From: Rhodobacter calidifons
Lineage (GTDB): Bacteria > Pseudomonadota > Alphaproteobacteria > Rhodobacterales > Rhodobacteraceae
Direction: 5' to 3'
NCBI RefSeq assembly: GCF_011174775.1
Contig: NZ_JAANHS010000006.1
Span: forward strand, 1-64,000
DNA length: 64,000 bases
Shown here: one piece after another, positions 34,786 through 51,772 of the stretch
Position numbering within the stretch: position 1 is the first letter of the stretch
How the letters are laid out: each line of letters begins with the position of its first letter
Program-made: the position numbers and the translations under genes
Notes under the pieces: generated by a model
What the model was told of the DNA's origin: nothing
What the model saw: only the letters and a program-made list of their open reading frames with translations
Databases searched by the model: none

Positions 34786-35580
34786 TCAGGTGTCTTGTTT
34801 CGTCGGGACGGTGGGGGCTTCGGGAAGCATCCAGCGCCAGAGTTTCTGGTCGGGGATCGGGACCACCATGAACAGGTGTTCGATCAGGGCAAGGGCGGTG
34901 AGGACGGAAAGGAGGAGGTAGCCGATGAAGGGGGCGTCCGAGGTCGCGTTGGCGGCCTGGGCGGCCCACCAGCCGGTTGCAAGGGCGAGGGCTGCGATGG
35001 AGAGGGGCAGGAGGGCAGTCATCGGCGCCTTGCGGAAGTGGCTGGCGATATGCGCGAGGGGCTTCGGGAGAAACTCGGTATTGATGCGCGGAGCGCCGAG
35101 GAAGAGGTTCAGCTTGGCCGAGACGCGGGCGAAGAACAGCGTGGCGAAGGTGAGCGCCGAGAAGGGGTTCGGGGCGTCGAGCGTGAGGTGCGTCAGCGCC
35201 AGAAGGCCCGCGATCAGCGCGAATTCGTGCCAGAGGATCGAGCCCACCGCGCGCCAGATGCGTTCGGGGAACGGCGCATTCGGCGGGCAGGGCTTGCGGT
35301 CGGGGCCGGTGACGATGCCGGACAGGAAAGCCAGTTCGATCCAGCCCCAGAAGGCCAGCGCCGAGAGAAAGCCGGAGTAGACCGAGCCGACCGTCAGCTG
35401 GCCCGCCGAGGCATGGGCCCCGGCGACGCCACCGACAAGGAGAGGCAGGCCAAGGATGACGGACCAGAGATGGTCATCCGGCCCGCCAAGGTCGGCCTTC
35501 CGCACGCGCCAGAGGATCAGCCCGGTCGAGGCCCACCAGAGGAAGATGGCAGACAAGGCGATGATCCAGGGATTTGTCAT
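34786..35580 (-). CDS. puhE: Photosynthetic complex assembly protein PuhE
   Basis: The 264-residue membrane protein is of the DUF3623/PuhE family, with roughly seven hydrophobic helices. Recognisable blocks are WWASTGLILWRVRKA, SALAFWGWIELAFLSG, FARVSAKLNLFLGAPRINTEFLP and LIEHLFMVVPIPDQKLWRW. PuhE is required for full levels of reaction centre and light-harvesting 1 complexes in Rhodobacter. Start at 35580 (MTNPWII); an ATG 9 bp further upstream is possible. A hairpin lies immediately upstream. Confidence 0.92.
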   Translation of the reverse strand: MTNPWIIALSAIFLWWASTGLILWRVRKADLGGPDDHLWSVILGLPLLVGGVAGAHASAGQLTVGSVYSGFLSALAFWGWIELAFLSGIVTGPDRKPCPPNAPFPERIWRAVGSILWHEFALIAGLLALTHLTLDAPNPFSALTFATLFFARVSAKLNLFLGAPRINTEFLPKPLAHIASHFRKAPMTALLPLSIAALALATGWWAAQAANATSDAPFIGYLLLSVLTALALIEHLFMVVPIPDQKLWRWMLPEAPTVPTKQDT

Positions 35581-35608
35581 GTGCGGCACCCCCGAAGGGA
35601 TGCCGCAC
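35581..35608 (-). other. Hairpin in the acsF-puhE gap
   Basis: GTGCGGCA pairs with TGCCGCAC, with an inner CCC-GAA-GGG. The structure abuts the puhE start codon. It may block 3' exonucleases after acsF or lower puhE translation. A second, smaller hairpin (CCGCC with GGCGG) lies at 35645-35659. Confidence 0.55.
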
Positions 35609-35674
35609 AGGATGCCGGGACGCGCCCATCCCGCATCCTACCTGCCGCCGAAGCGGCGGTATGATCATGTGCGG

Positions 35675-36769
35675 TCAATACGACGGCTCCAGCCGCACCG
35701 AGACGGGCGGGGTGCTGCGTTTGACCGGGATCAGGTAGAGCCGCGCGAAGGCCGTCAGCGCGCGGGCCGAGGCCGTGGCGTGCTTCAGGCGGCCCATCAG
35801 GCCCCCCTGGCGCTTGGCCTTTTCCATGTCGATCATCGCGTCGTTCATGGCGCGCAGCGCCGGAATCCAGGCTGGGTGGTCGATGTCGATCTCCATCGGG
35901 AAGACCTGTTTCGCGATGGTCGAGGTCTTGCGGAACACCTCCTGGTCGTACCAGTCGATGTCCACCCCCAGCGCCTTGTGGAAATCCTTCCGGGCATGGT
36001 CGCGGACCCACATGGTGGAATAGACGGCGACGAGGAAGAACTTGATCCAGAGCCTGTTGTTCCAGCTTTGGGTCAGTTTCGGGTCGGTGCGCATCAGAAG
36101 CGCGAAGGCCTCGCCATGGGAGAACTCGTCGTTGCACCATTCCTTGAACCACTTGAAGATCGGGTGGAAGCGGTGTTCGGGGTGGGCTTCGAGGTGCCGG
36201 TAGATGGTGATGTAGCGGGCGTAGCCGATCTTTTCCGACAGGTAGGTGGCGTAGTAGATGAACTTCGGCCGGAAGTAGGTGTATTTCTTGGCCTTGGTCA
36301 GGAAGCCGAGGTTCACCGCCACCCCCGCCTCGCGGAGCGCGTCGTTGATGAAGCCGGCGTGCCGCGCCTCGTCCCGGCTCATGTAGCTGAACAGCTCGCA
36401 GATGTCGGGGTTGGTGCCGCGGCGCTTCATCTCCTTGTAGAGGACGCAGCCGGAGAACTCGGCGGTGCAGGAGGAGACGAGGAAGTCGATGAATTCCGCG
36501 CGCAGGGCGGGGTCCATGCCGTCCCAGTCCACATGATCCCAGTCGGCGGTCTTCTTGAAATGGCCCTTGTTCGGGTCGGACCGCATCTGCGCCAGAAGCG
36601 CGTCCCATTCCTTGCGGACGGGGGTGACGTCGATGCGGTCCATCTCGTCGAAGTCGGTGGTGTAGAAGCGCGGGTTGAGGAGCGTGGTTTCCGTGGCCAT
36701 CGCGGTGGTGTCGAAGGCCTCGGCCAGTTCGGAGTGGAGTTCCCCGTGGGTTGTGGTGGAGTCTTTCAT
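35675..36769 (-). CDS. acsF: Oxygen-dependent Mg-protoporphyrin IX monomethyl ester cyclase (AcsF)
   Basis: This diiron enzyme forms the isocyclic E ring of (bacterio)chlorophyll using O2. The 364-residue protein has the ferritin-like ligand motifs in VSSCTAEFSGCVLYKEM, FSYMSRDEARHAGFIND and CNDEFSHGEAFALLM. Its start overlaps the stop of the preceding 98-residue gene by 4 bases. The window also encodes BchE, the oxygen-independent enzyme for the same step, 16 kb away under different control. Confidence 0.96.
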   Translation of the reverse strand: MKDSTTTHGELHSELAEAFDTTAMATETTLLNPRFYTTDFDEMDRIDVTPVRKEWDALLAQMRSDPNKGHFKKTADWDHVDWDGMDPALRAEFIDFLVSSCTAEFSGCVLYKEMKRRGTNPDICELFSYMSRDEARHAGFINDALREAGVAVNLGFLTKAKKYTYFRPKFIYYATYLSEKIGYARYITIYRHLEAHPEHRFHPIFKWFKEWCNDEFSHGEAFALLMRTDPKLTQSWNNRLWIKFFLVAVYSTMWVRDHARKDFHKALGVDIDWYDQEVFRKTSTIAKQVFPMEIDIDHPAWIPALRAMNDAMIDMEKAKRQGGLMGRLKHATASARALTAFARLYLIPVKRSTPPVSVRLEPSY

Positions 36770-37062
36770 TGCAGAAGCTCCTCGGAAAACGAGAATTCGC
36801 AGAGTTCCATGAAGCCGAAATCGCCGGTCAGCCGGGTCCAGAGCCGTTCGAGGGGCGTGGCGCGGGTGATGGTGGCGGTGCGGTCCTCGACGATGACCTC
36901 GCCATAGGCGGCAAGGACGGGGGCGCCGTGGACCAGCACCTCGTCGCCCGGATAGACCACGGCGCCGTTGTTGAAGCGGACGTGGGCGTGCAGGCTTTCG
37001 AAGCGGTGGCTGACTTCGACCGTGCAGGGCACGGTTTCCTTCGATCTGGTGAAGATACCCAT
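36766..37062 (-). CDS. Conserved-position small protein between puhC and acsF
   Basis: The 98-residue soluble protein has no signal or membrane helix. It is rich in beta-strand-like segments (TVEVSHRFESLHAHVRF, AVVYPGDEVLVHG, AYGEVIVEDRTATI) and ends with helical LERLWTRLTGDFGFMELCEF. I do not recognise the family. It starts 12 bp after puhC and overlaps acsF by 4 bases, so it is translated with the cyclase gene. It occupies the place of the small puhD in R. capsulatus but is longer, and homology is not claimed. A role beside AcsF or in complex assembly is inference from position. Confidence 0.75.
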   Translation of the reverse strand: MGIFTRSKETVPCTVEVSHRFESLHAHVRFNNGAVVYPGDEVLVHGAPVLAAYGEVIVEDRTATITRATPLERLWTRLTGDFGFMELCEFSFSEELLQ

Positions 37063-37074
37063 GATTTCGTTCCC

Positions 37075-37539
37075 TTATGGTTGGTCGAGAAGCCGCTCTA
37101 CGGCGGCCTTGTTGTCGTTCCCGAAGGCGTAAAGCTCGATCGACGCCCCCGAGGCGGGGTCTTCGGCCACGAGGCGGCCGTTGTCATACCTGACGATGCG
37201 GATCGGCGGGTTGCCCTGGACGCGCGCGACGGTGCGGGCGCGCTGGATGGCGTTCTGGATCACGGTGACAAAGCCGCCGTGCGGCATGTCGGCGATCAGG
37301 GTGCCGTCGGCCGCATAGACGGTGACGGCCTGGGCGGACTTGCCTTGCAGGATCAGCTCGCGCTGGGCCACCACCTTGCCGGGGGCCGGGCTGCCCACAT
37401 GGGGACGGTCGGTCAGGACGGCGAAGGTGGTGATGGCCAGCGCCGAGACGGCAAGCGCGAGCATGGCCCAGAGGAGCGTGCGCGGGATCATCTCGCGTTC
37501 GCGGCTGGGACGGTCGGCGAGGGCTTTCATGTAGGACAT
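37075..37539 (-). CDS. puhC: Photosynthetic complex assembly protein PuhC
   Basis: The 154-residue protein has one N-terminal transmembrane helix (TLLWAMLALAVSALAITTFAV, about residues 21-41) and a periplasmic domain. Family blocks are QRELILQGKSAQAVTVYAADG, GGFVTVIQNAIQRAR and NPPIRIVRYDNGRLVAEDP. PuhC aids formation of the RC-LH1 core complex. It is 4 bp downstream of puhB, in the order puhA-puhB-puhC. Confidence 0.92.
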   Translation of the reverse strand: MSYMKALADRPSREREMIPRTLLWAMLALAVSALAITTFAVLTDRPHVGSPAPGKVVAQRELILQGKSAQAVTVYAADGTLIADMPHGGFVTVIQNAIQRARTVARVQGNPPIRIVRYDNGRLVAEDPASGASIELYAFGNDNKAAVERLLDQP

Positions 37540-37543
37540 GGGT

Positions 37544-38182
37544 TCACTCCGCCGCGACGGCCGCCGGGGCCGTGAAGGTTACGACGGGCTCGTTCACGCG
37601 GGTCTGGGCGGCGTCCGACAGGATCCGGGCGGCTTGCGCGGCATCGGGGATGCAGCGGAAGGCGGGCTGGACCCCGTGGCCGAGGCCGGGGCGCAGGTGC
37701 GGCCAGAGCGCGAGGAACGAGATGTGCTGGCCGGGGACCAGTTCCAGCGCGATGGTGCCGGTGCCGGTGATCGGGCGGGTCGCAAGCGAGGCGGCGGCGA
37801 TCTTTGTGAAGGGAATGGTCCAGGTGACCTGAAGCGCCGCCCCGATGCGCAGGATCACCCGGTGGGTGGTGATCGAGTAGATCGCGGCCTTGGCCACGGC
37901 CCGCGCCATGAGACGGATCACCGCGTAAGCGGCCAGCGCCAGCACGAGATAGGGCAGGAACACCGCGACCGAGTGGCCGAAGCCGCCCTGAGCGAAGGCC
38001 ATGCCGGCGCGCCAGACGGCGAGGATCAGCAGATAGCCGAAGACCCAGTTCGCCTTGAACGCCTCACGCGCAAGGGCGGCGGGATCGGGGGAGCCTTGCC
38101 AGAGGAGGTCTTCCCCGGGCGGCAGGGGTTTGGGAAGGCCGGGTTGGCTTTCGAAGTCGAAGTCGTGGTCATGGTCTGACAT
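37544..38182 (-). CDS. puhB: Photosynthetic complex assembly protein PuhB
   Basis: PuhB is a membrane assembly factor for the reaction centre. The 212-residue product has an acidic/His N-terminus (MSDHDHDFDFESQPGLP), PPGEDLLWQGSP, two or three hydrophobic helices and a bPH2-like second half (AIYSITTHRVILRIGAALQVTWTIPF). The ATG at 38182 is used here; a GTG 9 bp upstream is an alternative. It is 63 bp from puhA and 4 bp from puhC on the same strand. Confidence 0.92.
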   Translation of the reverse strand: MSDHDHDFDFESQPGLPKPLPPGEDLLWQGSPDPAALAREAFKANWVFGYLLILAVWRAGMAFAQGGFGHSVAVFLPYLVLALAAYAVIRLMARAVAKAAIYSITTHRVILRIGAALQVTWTIPFTKIAAASLATRPITGTGTIALELVPGQHISFLALWPHLRPGLGHGVQPAFRCIPDAAQAARILSDAAQTRVNEPVVTFTAPAAVAAE

Positions 38183-38245
38183 GGCAGACACTTTCGTGTG
38201 CGGGGTAAGACGAAGCGGCGCGGGCGCGCGCCGCTTCCCTTGGGT

Positions 38246-39010
38246 TCAGAGGCCGCGCTTGCGGCCCTTGGCATACATCCAGCCCGAGGCGACGTAGGCC
38301 GAGATCTTCTCTTCCTCGAGCTTGGTGACGCTGGTCAGGTTCTTCGTGGCGGGGATCGCCTCGAAGAGGTCGGAGGTGAGCGCATTGATGCGCACCCGGT
38401 CGGCCCAGATCTTGCACATGGTCATCGGGACAAGCCGCGAGGACCCGGAGTTCAGGTCGATTTCAAGGTAACGGACCAGCTGTTCGGGCACGTCCACCCA
38501 AAGCTCCTTGACGCGGCCGACGACTTCGAGGTCCCCGGCCTGCACGGGCAGCCCGCGCGGATCGCGTCCGGCGCTGACGGCCATGCCCGCAACCTGCGAC
38601 ATGGGCTGGATCTTGGCGTGGCCGTGGGCGTCAAGCTCTGGCTCGTCCTTGCGCGGCACCCAGGAGGCGGGGCCCACGCCGTCCAGCATCGGGTTGCCGG
38701 TGGGGATCAGGGGGAAGCCCTCGGACCCCGAGGGGATCAGGGCGAGGTCGGTGCGGCGATGCGCGGCCTCGTTTTCCGCGGACGGGACGGTGACGGTGCC
38801 ACGGCCCATCGGCAGCAGGAAGGTCTTGGGTTTCGGCAGCGGGTAGATCGACTGGTTCGAGGCGGGGGTGCCGTCCTCGTTCTCGAAGGGGAAGCCTTCG
38901 CGCATGTTCTCGGTCTGGAGATAGTAGATCAGAAGCGCGAAGAAGCCCCAGAAGAGCCAGATCGACAGCGACGCAAGGTCGAAGTTTCCGAAGAAAGTGA
39001 CACCAACCAT
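38246..39010 (-). CDS. puhA: Photosynthetic reaction centre H subunit
   Basis: The 254-residue H subunit caps the cytoplasmic face of the reaction centre and tunes proton delivery to QB. It has one N-terminal transmembrane helix ([19 protein letters not shown], about residues 15-33), then [11 protein letters not shown] and PKPKTFLLP. The C-terminal PRC-barrel follows ([28 protein letters not shown]). It follows lhaA by 17 bp, and its main promoter probably lies inside or before lhaA. The L and M genes are not in this window. Confidence 0.97.
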   Translation of the reverse strand: MVGVTFFGNFDLASLSIWLFWGFFALLIYYLQTENMREGFPFENEDGTPASNQSIYPLPKPKTFLLPMGRGTVTVPSAENEAAHRRTDLALIPSGSEGFPLIPTGNPMLDGVGPASWVPRKDEPELDAHGHAKIQPMSQVAGMAVSAGRDPRGLPVQAGDLEVVGRVKELWVDVPEQLVRYLEIDLNSGSSRLVPMTMCKIWADRVRINALTSDLFEAIPATKNLTSVTKLEEEKISAYVASGWMYAKGRKRGL

Positions 39011-39027
39011 CAGGGGGTCCTCCGTTG

Positions 39028-40461
39028 TCAGGTTGGGAATTCGGTCAGCCGCAAGCCGGGCTGGCCTTGGTCCGGTTTCGGGGTGGGGATGCCGATGCGG
39101 ACCAGGGGGCCCAGAGCGGCGAGCGTGACGAAGAGCAGGGCGATTTCAGAGTGATAGACCACGGTATAGCCGAGGCTGATGTCGTGCAGCGGGCCCAAGA
39201 GCCCGGCATCGACAAGATGGACGACGAGGTCGCGGAGTGTGCCGCCGGTCAGAATGGCAAGCCCGGCGGCCGTGGCCTGGGCCGAGCCCCAGGCGCCGAG
39301 GATCAGGCCCGCACCAAGGGCTCCTTGGGTGCGGGCCATGGCGGCGTTGAGGGTGGAGAGGCCGAAGACGCCGTTGCCGAGACCGATGGCGAAGGCCCCG
39401 GCGTAGAACAGGGGCCAGCTGTCGAGCGGGCTGGCGAAGATGACGGCCGAGAAGGCGGCGATGCCGGTCAGCAGGCCGGTGGCGGCCTGGCGGAACGGGT
39501 CGGCGCCGTGGCTCAGGCGGCGGGTGGCCCAGAGGAAGCCGGTCAGCGCGCCAAGCGCCCAGAGCGCGGTCAGCACCGTGGTCGCCCCGACCGACAGGCC
39601 GAGGACCTGCCCGCCGTAGGGTTCCAAGAGCACGTCCTGCATGTTGAAGGCCAGCGTGCCGAGGAACACCACGACCAGCAGGCGGCGCGCGCCGTCCTGT
39701 TGCATGAGGTCCTTCCAGGCGGCGGCGAAGGACGGACGGGGCGCCTCGCGTTCGGCCCTGGACATCGGGCGGACGCGCTCCTGCTTCCAGAAGGCGATGA
39801 TGTTCAGGATCAGGGTGGCTGCGCCGCAGCCCTGGACGACCTGCACCAGCCAGATCGGGTCGTAATGGCGCAGAAGAAAGCCGACGAGCAGGGCCGACAG
39901 CCCCATGCCGCAGAGGTAGAGGATATAGAGCATGGCCACGACGCGGGGGCGGGTTTCCTCGGTCGCGCGGTCGGCGGCAAGGGCAAGGCCTGCGGTCTGG
40001 ACCATGTGCATCCCAAGGCCGGCCATGAGGAAGGCGACGGCGGCAAGGGCTTCGCCGGCCCAGGCGGGGCCCTTGAACTGGTCGCCCGACAGGACGATCA
40101 GCGCGAAGGGCATGACGGCAAGGCCGCCCATCTGCCAGAGCGAGCCGAACCAGAGATAGGGGATGCGCTTCCAGCCCAGCGCGCTGCGGTAGGTGTCCGA
40201 CCGGTGGCCGAGAAGCGCGCGGAAGGGCGCGACGAGGACGGGGATCGAGATCATCAGGGCCACGACCATCGCGGGGACGGAAAGCTCGACGATCATCACG
40301 CGGTTCAACGTGCCCAGAAGCAGGACCTGCGCCATGCCGACCGAGACCTGGAAGAGGGCGAGCCGCCAGAGCTGGCGCAGCGGCAGGTCTTCCGAGGCGG
40401 CGTCGGCGAAGGGCATCCAGCGCGCCCCGAGTTTCGCGATGTCCTTGCGGCGCAGGATCAT
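39028..40461 (-). CDS. lhaA: Light-harvesting 1 assembly protein LhaA (PucC family)
   Basis: LhaA is a 12-helix major-facilitator-like protein of the PucC family, needed for LH1 assembly and possibly bacteriochlorophyll delivery. The 477-residue product contains the family marks [43 protein letters not shown] and [15 protein letters not shown]. Its start overlaps the bchM stop by 4 bases (ATGA). A second PucC-family member lies 15 kb away between bchG and bchP. Confidence 0.94.
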   Translation of the reverse strand: MILRRKDIAKLGARWMPFADAASEDLPLRQLWRLALFQVSVGMAQVLLLGTLNRVMIVELSVPAMVVALMISIPVLVAPFRALLGHRSDTYRSALGWKRIPYLWFGSLWQMGGLAVMPFALIVLSGDQFKGPAWAGEALAAVAFLMAGLGMHMVQTAGLALAADRATEETRPRVVAMLYILYLCGMGLSALLVGFLLRHYDPIWLVQVVQGCGAATLILNIIAFWKQERVRPMSRAEREAPRPSFAAAWKDLMQQDGARRLLVVVFLGTLAFNMQDVLLEPYGGQVLGLSVGATTVLTALWALGALTGFLWATRRLSHGADPFRQAATGLLTGIAAFSAVIFASPLDSWPLFYAGAFAIGLGNGVFGLSTLNAAMARTQGALGAGLILGAWGSAQATAAGLAILTGGTLRDLVVHLVDAGLLGPLHDISLGYTVVYHSEIALLFVTLAALGPLVRIGIPTPKPDQGQPGLRLTEFPT

Positions 40462-41140
40462 GGGCGATGCTCCAATGCTTCGGAGATGTAGAAGCCCGAG
40501 GTGATGCGGCCGATCCTGGTGAGCTGGCCCGGGCAATGGCGGGCAAGCCGCGCGGCGTCGTGCGGGATCATGGTGGGCGAGCGGTCTGAGCGCGGGAACA
40601 GCTTGCCCGCGTGCCACATCGCCATCAGCAGGGGCGTGCGCGGGGCGACGGTGAAGACGATGGATTGCGCAGTGCGATCGGACAGGTTGCCGATGACGCG
40701 GCCGATGTCGGCGTCGCGGTAGTAGATCAGGCTGTCCATCGCCAGGGCGAAGTCGAAGCGGCCGAGGGCAGGGTCGGACATGTCTCCGGTCTGGAAGTCC
40801 ACCTGGTCGTGCAGGGCCGGGTGCAGGCGGCGGCGGGCGATGTCGATGAGTTGGGGCGAGATGTCCACCGCGGTGACCCTGGCGCCGCGCTGGGCGAGCT
40901 CAGTGGCCATCGCGCCGGTGCCGCAACCCGCATCCAGCACCCGCGCGCCGCGCAGGTCCTGCGGCAGGCGCGACAGCATCAGGGCGCGCATCCGGTCGCG
41001 GCCCTTGCGGACGGTTTCGCGGATGCGGCTCACCTTCTCATGGCTGGTCAGCCGCTCCCACGTCTGGGTCGCGGTGCGGTCGAAATAGGTTTCGACCCGG
41101 TCGCGGGTGAGGCTGTAGGCTGATTCAGTTGCGGGGGGCA

Positions 41141-41141
<1 letters not shown>
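40458..41141 (-). CDS. bchM: Mg-protoporphyrin IX O-methyltransferase
   Basis: BchM methylates the C13 propionate of Mg-protoporphyrin using S-adenosylmethionine, just before the cyclase step. The 227-residue protein has the SAM motif VLDAGCGTGAMATELA (about residues 68-83), an acidic loop VTAVDISPQLIDIA, and the family end [16 protein letters not shown]. The start shares one base with the bchL stop (TGATG). Order bchH-bchL-bchM places three consecutive pathway functions together. Confidence 0.96.
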
Positions 41142-49127
<7,986 letters not shown>

Positions 49128-49159
49128 CTAACGCCTCGAGTTCAGCTGCATTGACACCA

Positions 49160-49187
49160 AACCTAGTCAGGCTGCATTGTCTGTCAA
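49160..49187 (-). promoter_or_regulatory. Likely sigma-70 promoter of bchF
   Basis: Read leftward, TTGACA (49187-49182) is separated by 16 bases from TAGGTT (49165-49160), 34 bp before the bchF start. The -35 hexamer lies inside a PpsR-type palindrome, so repressor binding would block RNA polymerase. Confidence 0.55.
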
Positions 49188-49199
49188 CGTAAATTTACA
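49182..49199. promoter_or_regulatory. PpsR-type box TGT-N12-ACA (bchF side)
   Basis: The sequence TGTCAACGTAAATTTACA matches the TGT-N12-ACA consensus bound by PpsR/CrtJ, here over the bchF -35 region. PpsR itself is encoded 1.1 kb to the right. Confidence 0.7.
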
Positions 49200-49324
49200 C
49201 TTTGTCAGACATAAAACGCGCGACTGATCGGCGCGGCGGCTGTTGGGTCTGCGAAGGAAAAAGCCATAAAAATTTCGCAAAAACATGAGTTTGAGCCGAT
49301 TGCGGGTCTGTGCGCGCCGAATGG

Positions 49325-49342
49325 TGTCAATTTTTGTGGACA
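49325..49342. promoter_or_regulatory. PpsR-type box TGT-N12-ACA (aerR side)
   Basis: The sequence TGTCAATTTTTGTGGACA keeps the TGTCA...GACA outer bases. It is 143 bp from the first box and 110 bp before aerR. Paired sites at such a distance allow cooperative binding by looping, as described for CrtJ. Confidence 0.7.
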
Positions 49343-49451
49343 ACGAGCGCGGATTGAGGTGTCATTAGGTACGCGAGTCGCAGGCTTCTCATTGCCGCAA
49401 GGCGGTGCTGATGTGGCCGGGCATCTGCGCCACCGCACGGGAGGGTAGCCG

Positions 49452-50294
49452 ATGCGTGACAACGGAATTGCCGATGCCGAGGTCGACTGTGGTCATGATA
49501 CCTTTGCCGACCTTGCGCGGGAGGCGCTGAATCGCTTGGTCTCTGTGCGCGGTTCCCAGAGCTTTCCGGTCCGGCGCGAGCATCTCGACCGTTTCATGCT
49601 TTTGCTTGCGCCGCGCGCCGGCTTCGATGCGGCGCGGGTCCTGGAGGAGATGGCGCGGCTGAAGGTCACTGCGGCCGCCGTCGCCTGTGGCTATGTGCCG
49701 GAAGCGGCCCGCCTTCTGGGCGAACAGTGGGAGGCCGACGAAATCAGCTTTGTCGATGTGACGATCCGCGCCGAGCGGCTGCACGAGATCGTCCGGCGCG
49801 TGGACGAGGACTTCGACGTCGTGCGCCCGGCGACCGACCTGACGGCGCTTGTCCTGGTGGCCGAGGCCGAGCAGCACACGCTGGGTGCCTTCGTCCTGGC
49901 GTTGCAGCTGCGGGCGGCCGGCTTCGGGGTCGTCGTCCGGGTGGCGCCGGTGGCGTCGGAACTGACGCAACTGCTGTCTGCCAGCCGCTTCGACCTTGCG
50001 CTGGTCTCGCTCGGCTGCACGGCGGCCATGGAGTCGGGCATGGCGCTGATCCGGACCCTGCGGCTTCTGTCGCGCGAGGACATCTGCATCTTCGTCGGAG
50101 GGGCGATCCCGGTTCCGGATGACCGCCTGTTGCAGGACAGCGGCGCCGACCGGGTCGTTCGCGATGTTTCTGCCCTGCTTGCGGAATATGAAGGCTGCAA
50201 ACAAGATCTGACGCTTGATCTGTCAGGCCGCAAGGTTCTAAAGCTGCGCCGTATGCCTGCCGCGAAAGGGGATGGAGTTGGATTGTCACGGTGA
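49452..50294 (+). CDS. ppaA: PpaA/AerR, cobalamin-binding antirepressor of PpsR
   Basis: PpaA/AerR binds B12 and modulates PpsR/CrtJ. The 280-residue protein has an N-terminal helical part and a B12-binding-like Rossmann domain. In it, EQHTLGAFVLALQLRAAGF carries the ExHxxG variant with His142 as probable cobalt ligand, then LVSLGCTAAMES and FVGGAIP. The canonical DxHxxG Asp is Glu here. A GGGAGGG site precedes the ATG. It overlaps ppsR by 23 bases, so both regulators are made together. Confidence 0.93.
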   Translation: MRDNGIADAEVDCGHDTFADLAREALNRLVSVRGSQSFPVRREHLDRFMLLLAPRAGFDAARVLEEMARLKVTAAAVACGYVPEAARLLGEQWEADEISFVDVTIRAERLHEIVRRVDEDFDVVRPATDLTALVLVAEAEQHTLGAFVLALQLRAAGFGVVVRVAPVASELTQLLSASRFDLALVSLGCTAAMESGMALIRTLRLLSREDICIFVGGAIPVPDDRLLQDSGADRVVRDVSALLAEYEGCKQDLTLDLSGRKVLKLRRMPAAKGDGVGLSR

Positions 50295-51684
50295 CACGGG
50301 CCCGGGCACCGCGGTCGGTGCCGGCGAGGTCCAGGAGGTTCTGGACCTGCTGGGAGCCGCCTCGGACCTGACGATCGTCGTGGCGCCGGATCGCACGGTC
50401 GAGACCGTGGTTGCCAACCCTCGGTCCGGGCTTGCCGGTCTGGTGGCCGGTTGGGAAGGTCAGCCGCTGCAATCGCTGTTCGCCGAGGAAAGCTGGGCCA
50501 AGCTTGCCCCGCGGCTGGAACAGGAAAGCCCCGGTCCGGCGATGGAGCTGAACCATGCCGGGCAGGTGCAGTACGAGTTTCCGGTGCGCTATGTGCTGCG
50601 CCCCTGGCAGGGCCGCGTCCTGATGATGGGGCGCGACCTGCGGCCGCTTGCCGAGGTGCAGCAGCAGCTGGTGCTGGCCCATCGCGCCATCGGCCGCGAT
50701 CACGAGGCGCAGCGCGAGCTGGAGACGCGCTATCGGGTGCTGATGGAGGAGAACTCCTTCCCCCTGCTGATCGTGTCGGAGACCACAGGGCGGATCGTCG
50801 ATCTGAACAGCTCGGCCGCGCGGCTTCTGGGCGCGGCGCGGAATGATCTGCTGAATTCCCCCGTGGCGCAGGAATTCGACGGCCGGCGGCGGGGCGAGCT
50901 GATCGAGTCGCTGTCGCGCAACGCCACCAGCGACCAGACGAGCTATCTGGACCTGACCGTCCGGCGCACGGCGCAGCGGGTGAAGATCAATGCCAAGCTG
51001 TTCCGCGCCGCGCGCGATCGGCTGCTGCTGTGCCGGATCGGCCTTTCCGAAAGCGCGCAGTCGCAGGAAGGCGAGCGCAGCCTGATGTTGCAGAACCTGT
51101 TCGAGAAGGGCGCGGATGCCATCGTGTTCCTGGACGGCAACGGCCTGATCAAGGCGGCGAACGAGGCCTTCCTGAACCTGACCGACAGTCACAGCCCGTC
51201 AGTGGTGATCGACCGGGCCTTTTCGGACTTCCTGTCGCGCGGGGCGGTGGATCTGAAGGTGCTTCTGGACAACGTCAAGCGGCTGGGCCACCTGCGGCAC
51301 TATCGGACGCGGCTGAACACCGATTACATGGGCGAGGTCTCGGTCGAGCTGTCGGCCAGCCTGTTCGAGGAGCGCGGCCGGCAGATCATCGGCATCGTCG
51401 CCCGGGATTCAGCCGTCAGGGACAGCATCGTCTGGCCGACGGCCCCTGGGGCCGAGAACGAGGGCCTGCGCAACGTGATGCGGCTGGTCGGCTATTCGAC
51501 GCTGAAAGAGATCGTCGACGAGACCACCGAGATCATCGAGAAGATGTGCATCGAGGCGGCGCTGGAGATGTCGGGCAACAACCGGGCGGCGGCGGCGGAA
51601 CTGCTGAGCCTGTCGCGCCAGTCGCTGTATGTGAAGCTGCGCAAGTTCGGCATCCTGAACAAGGAAACCAGCGATCAGGCTTGA
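50272..51684 (+). CDS. ppsR: Photosynthesis repressor PpsR/CrtJ
   Basis: PpsR is the aerobic repressor of bch, crt and puc genes. The 470-residue protein has an N-terminal domain, a Gln-rich linker helix (PLAEVQQQLVLAHRAIG), PAS1 (about 155-255), PAS2 (about 272-380) and a C-terminal FIS-type helix-turn-helix (NRAAAAELLSLSRQSLYVKLRKF). The two redox cysteines known from R. sphaeroides have counterparts at 254 and 426; an extra Cys lies at position 5. The ATG at 50272 follows AAAGGGG. Its stop codon overlaps an FNR-type box serving bchE. Confidence 0.94.
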   Translation: MELDCHGDTGPGTAVGAGEVQEVLDLLGAASDLTIVVAPDRTVETVVANPRSGLAGLVAGWEGQPLQSLFAEESWAKLAPRLEQESPGPAMELNHAGQVQYEFPVRYVLRPWQGRVLMMGRDLRPLAEVQQQLVLAHRAIGRDHEAQRELETRYRVLMEENSFPLLIVSETTGRIVDLNSSAARLLGAARNDLLNSPVAQEFDGRRRGELIESLSRNATSDQTSYLDLTVRRTAQRVKINAKLFRAARDRLLLCRIGLSESAQSQEGERSLMLQNLFEKGADAIVFLDGNGLIKAANEAFLNLTDSHSPSVVIDRAFSDFLSRGAVDLKVLLDNVKRLGHLRHYRTRLNTDYMGEVSVELSASLFEERGRQIIGIVARDSAVRDSIVWPTAPGAENEGLRNVMRLVGYSTLKEIVDETTEIIEKMCIEAALEMSGNNRAAAAELLSLSRQSLYVKLRKFGILNKETSDQA

Positions 51685-51694
51685 TCCAGGTCAA
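51681..51694. promoter_or_regulatory. FNR/FnrL-type box upstream of bchE
   Basis: TTGAT-CCAG-GTCAA matches the FNR consensus TTGAT-N4-ATCAA at nine of ten bases. It overlaps the ppsR stop codon, and its centre is 85 bp before bchE. An FNR site at -41.5 would place the transcription start near 51729, within the PpsR box that follows. FnrL control of bchE is known in Rhodobacter. Confidence 0.68.
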
Positions 51695-51713
51695 GTCCCT
51701 TCCCTTTCCGATC

Positions 51714-51731
51714 TGTCAACCTGAGTTGACA
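51714..51731. promoter_or_regulatory. PpsR-type box upstream of bchE
   Basis: The sequence TGTCAACCTGAGTTGACA is a near-perfect palindrome (TGTCAAC...GTTGACA) and the best PpsR match of the window. It lies 41 bp before the bchE start and 20 bp after the FNR-type box. Confidence 0.78.
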
Positions 51732-51772
51732 CCGCCGGGTCTGGCGGTTGCCCTCGCAGGGAAGGGTCGGCC

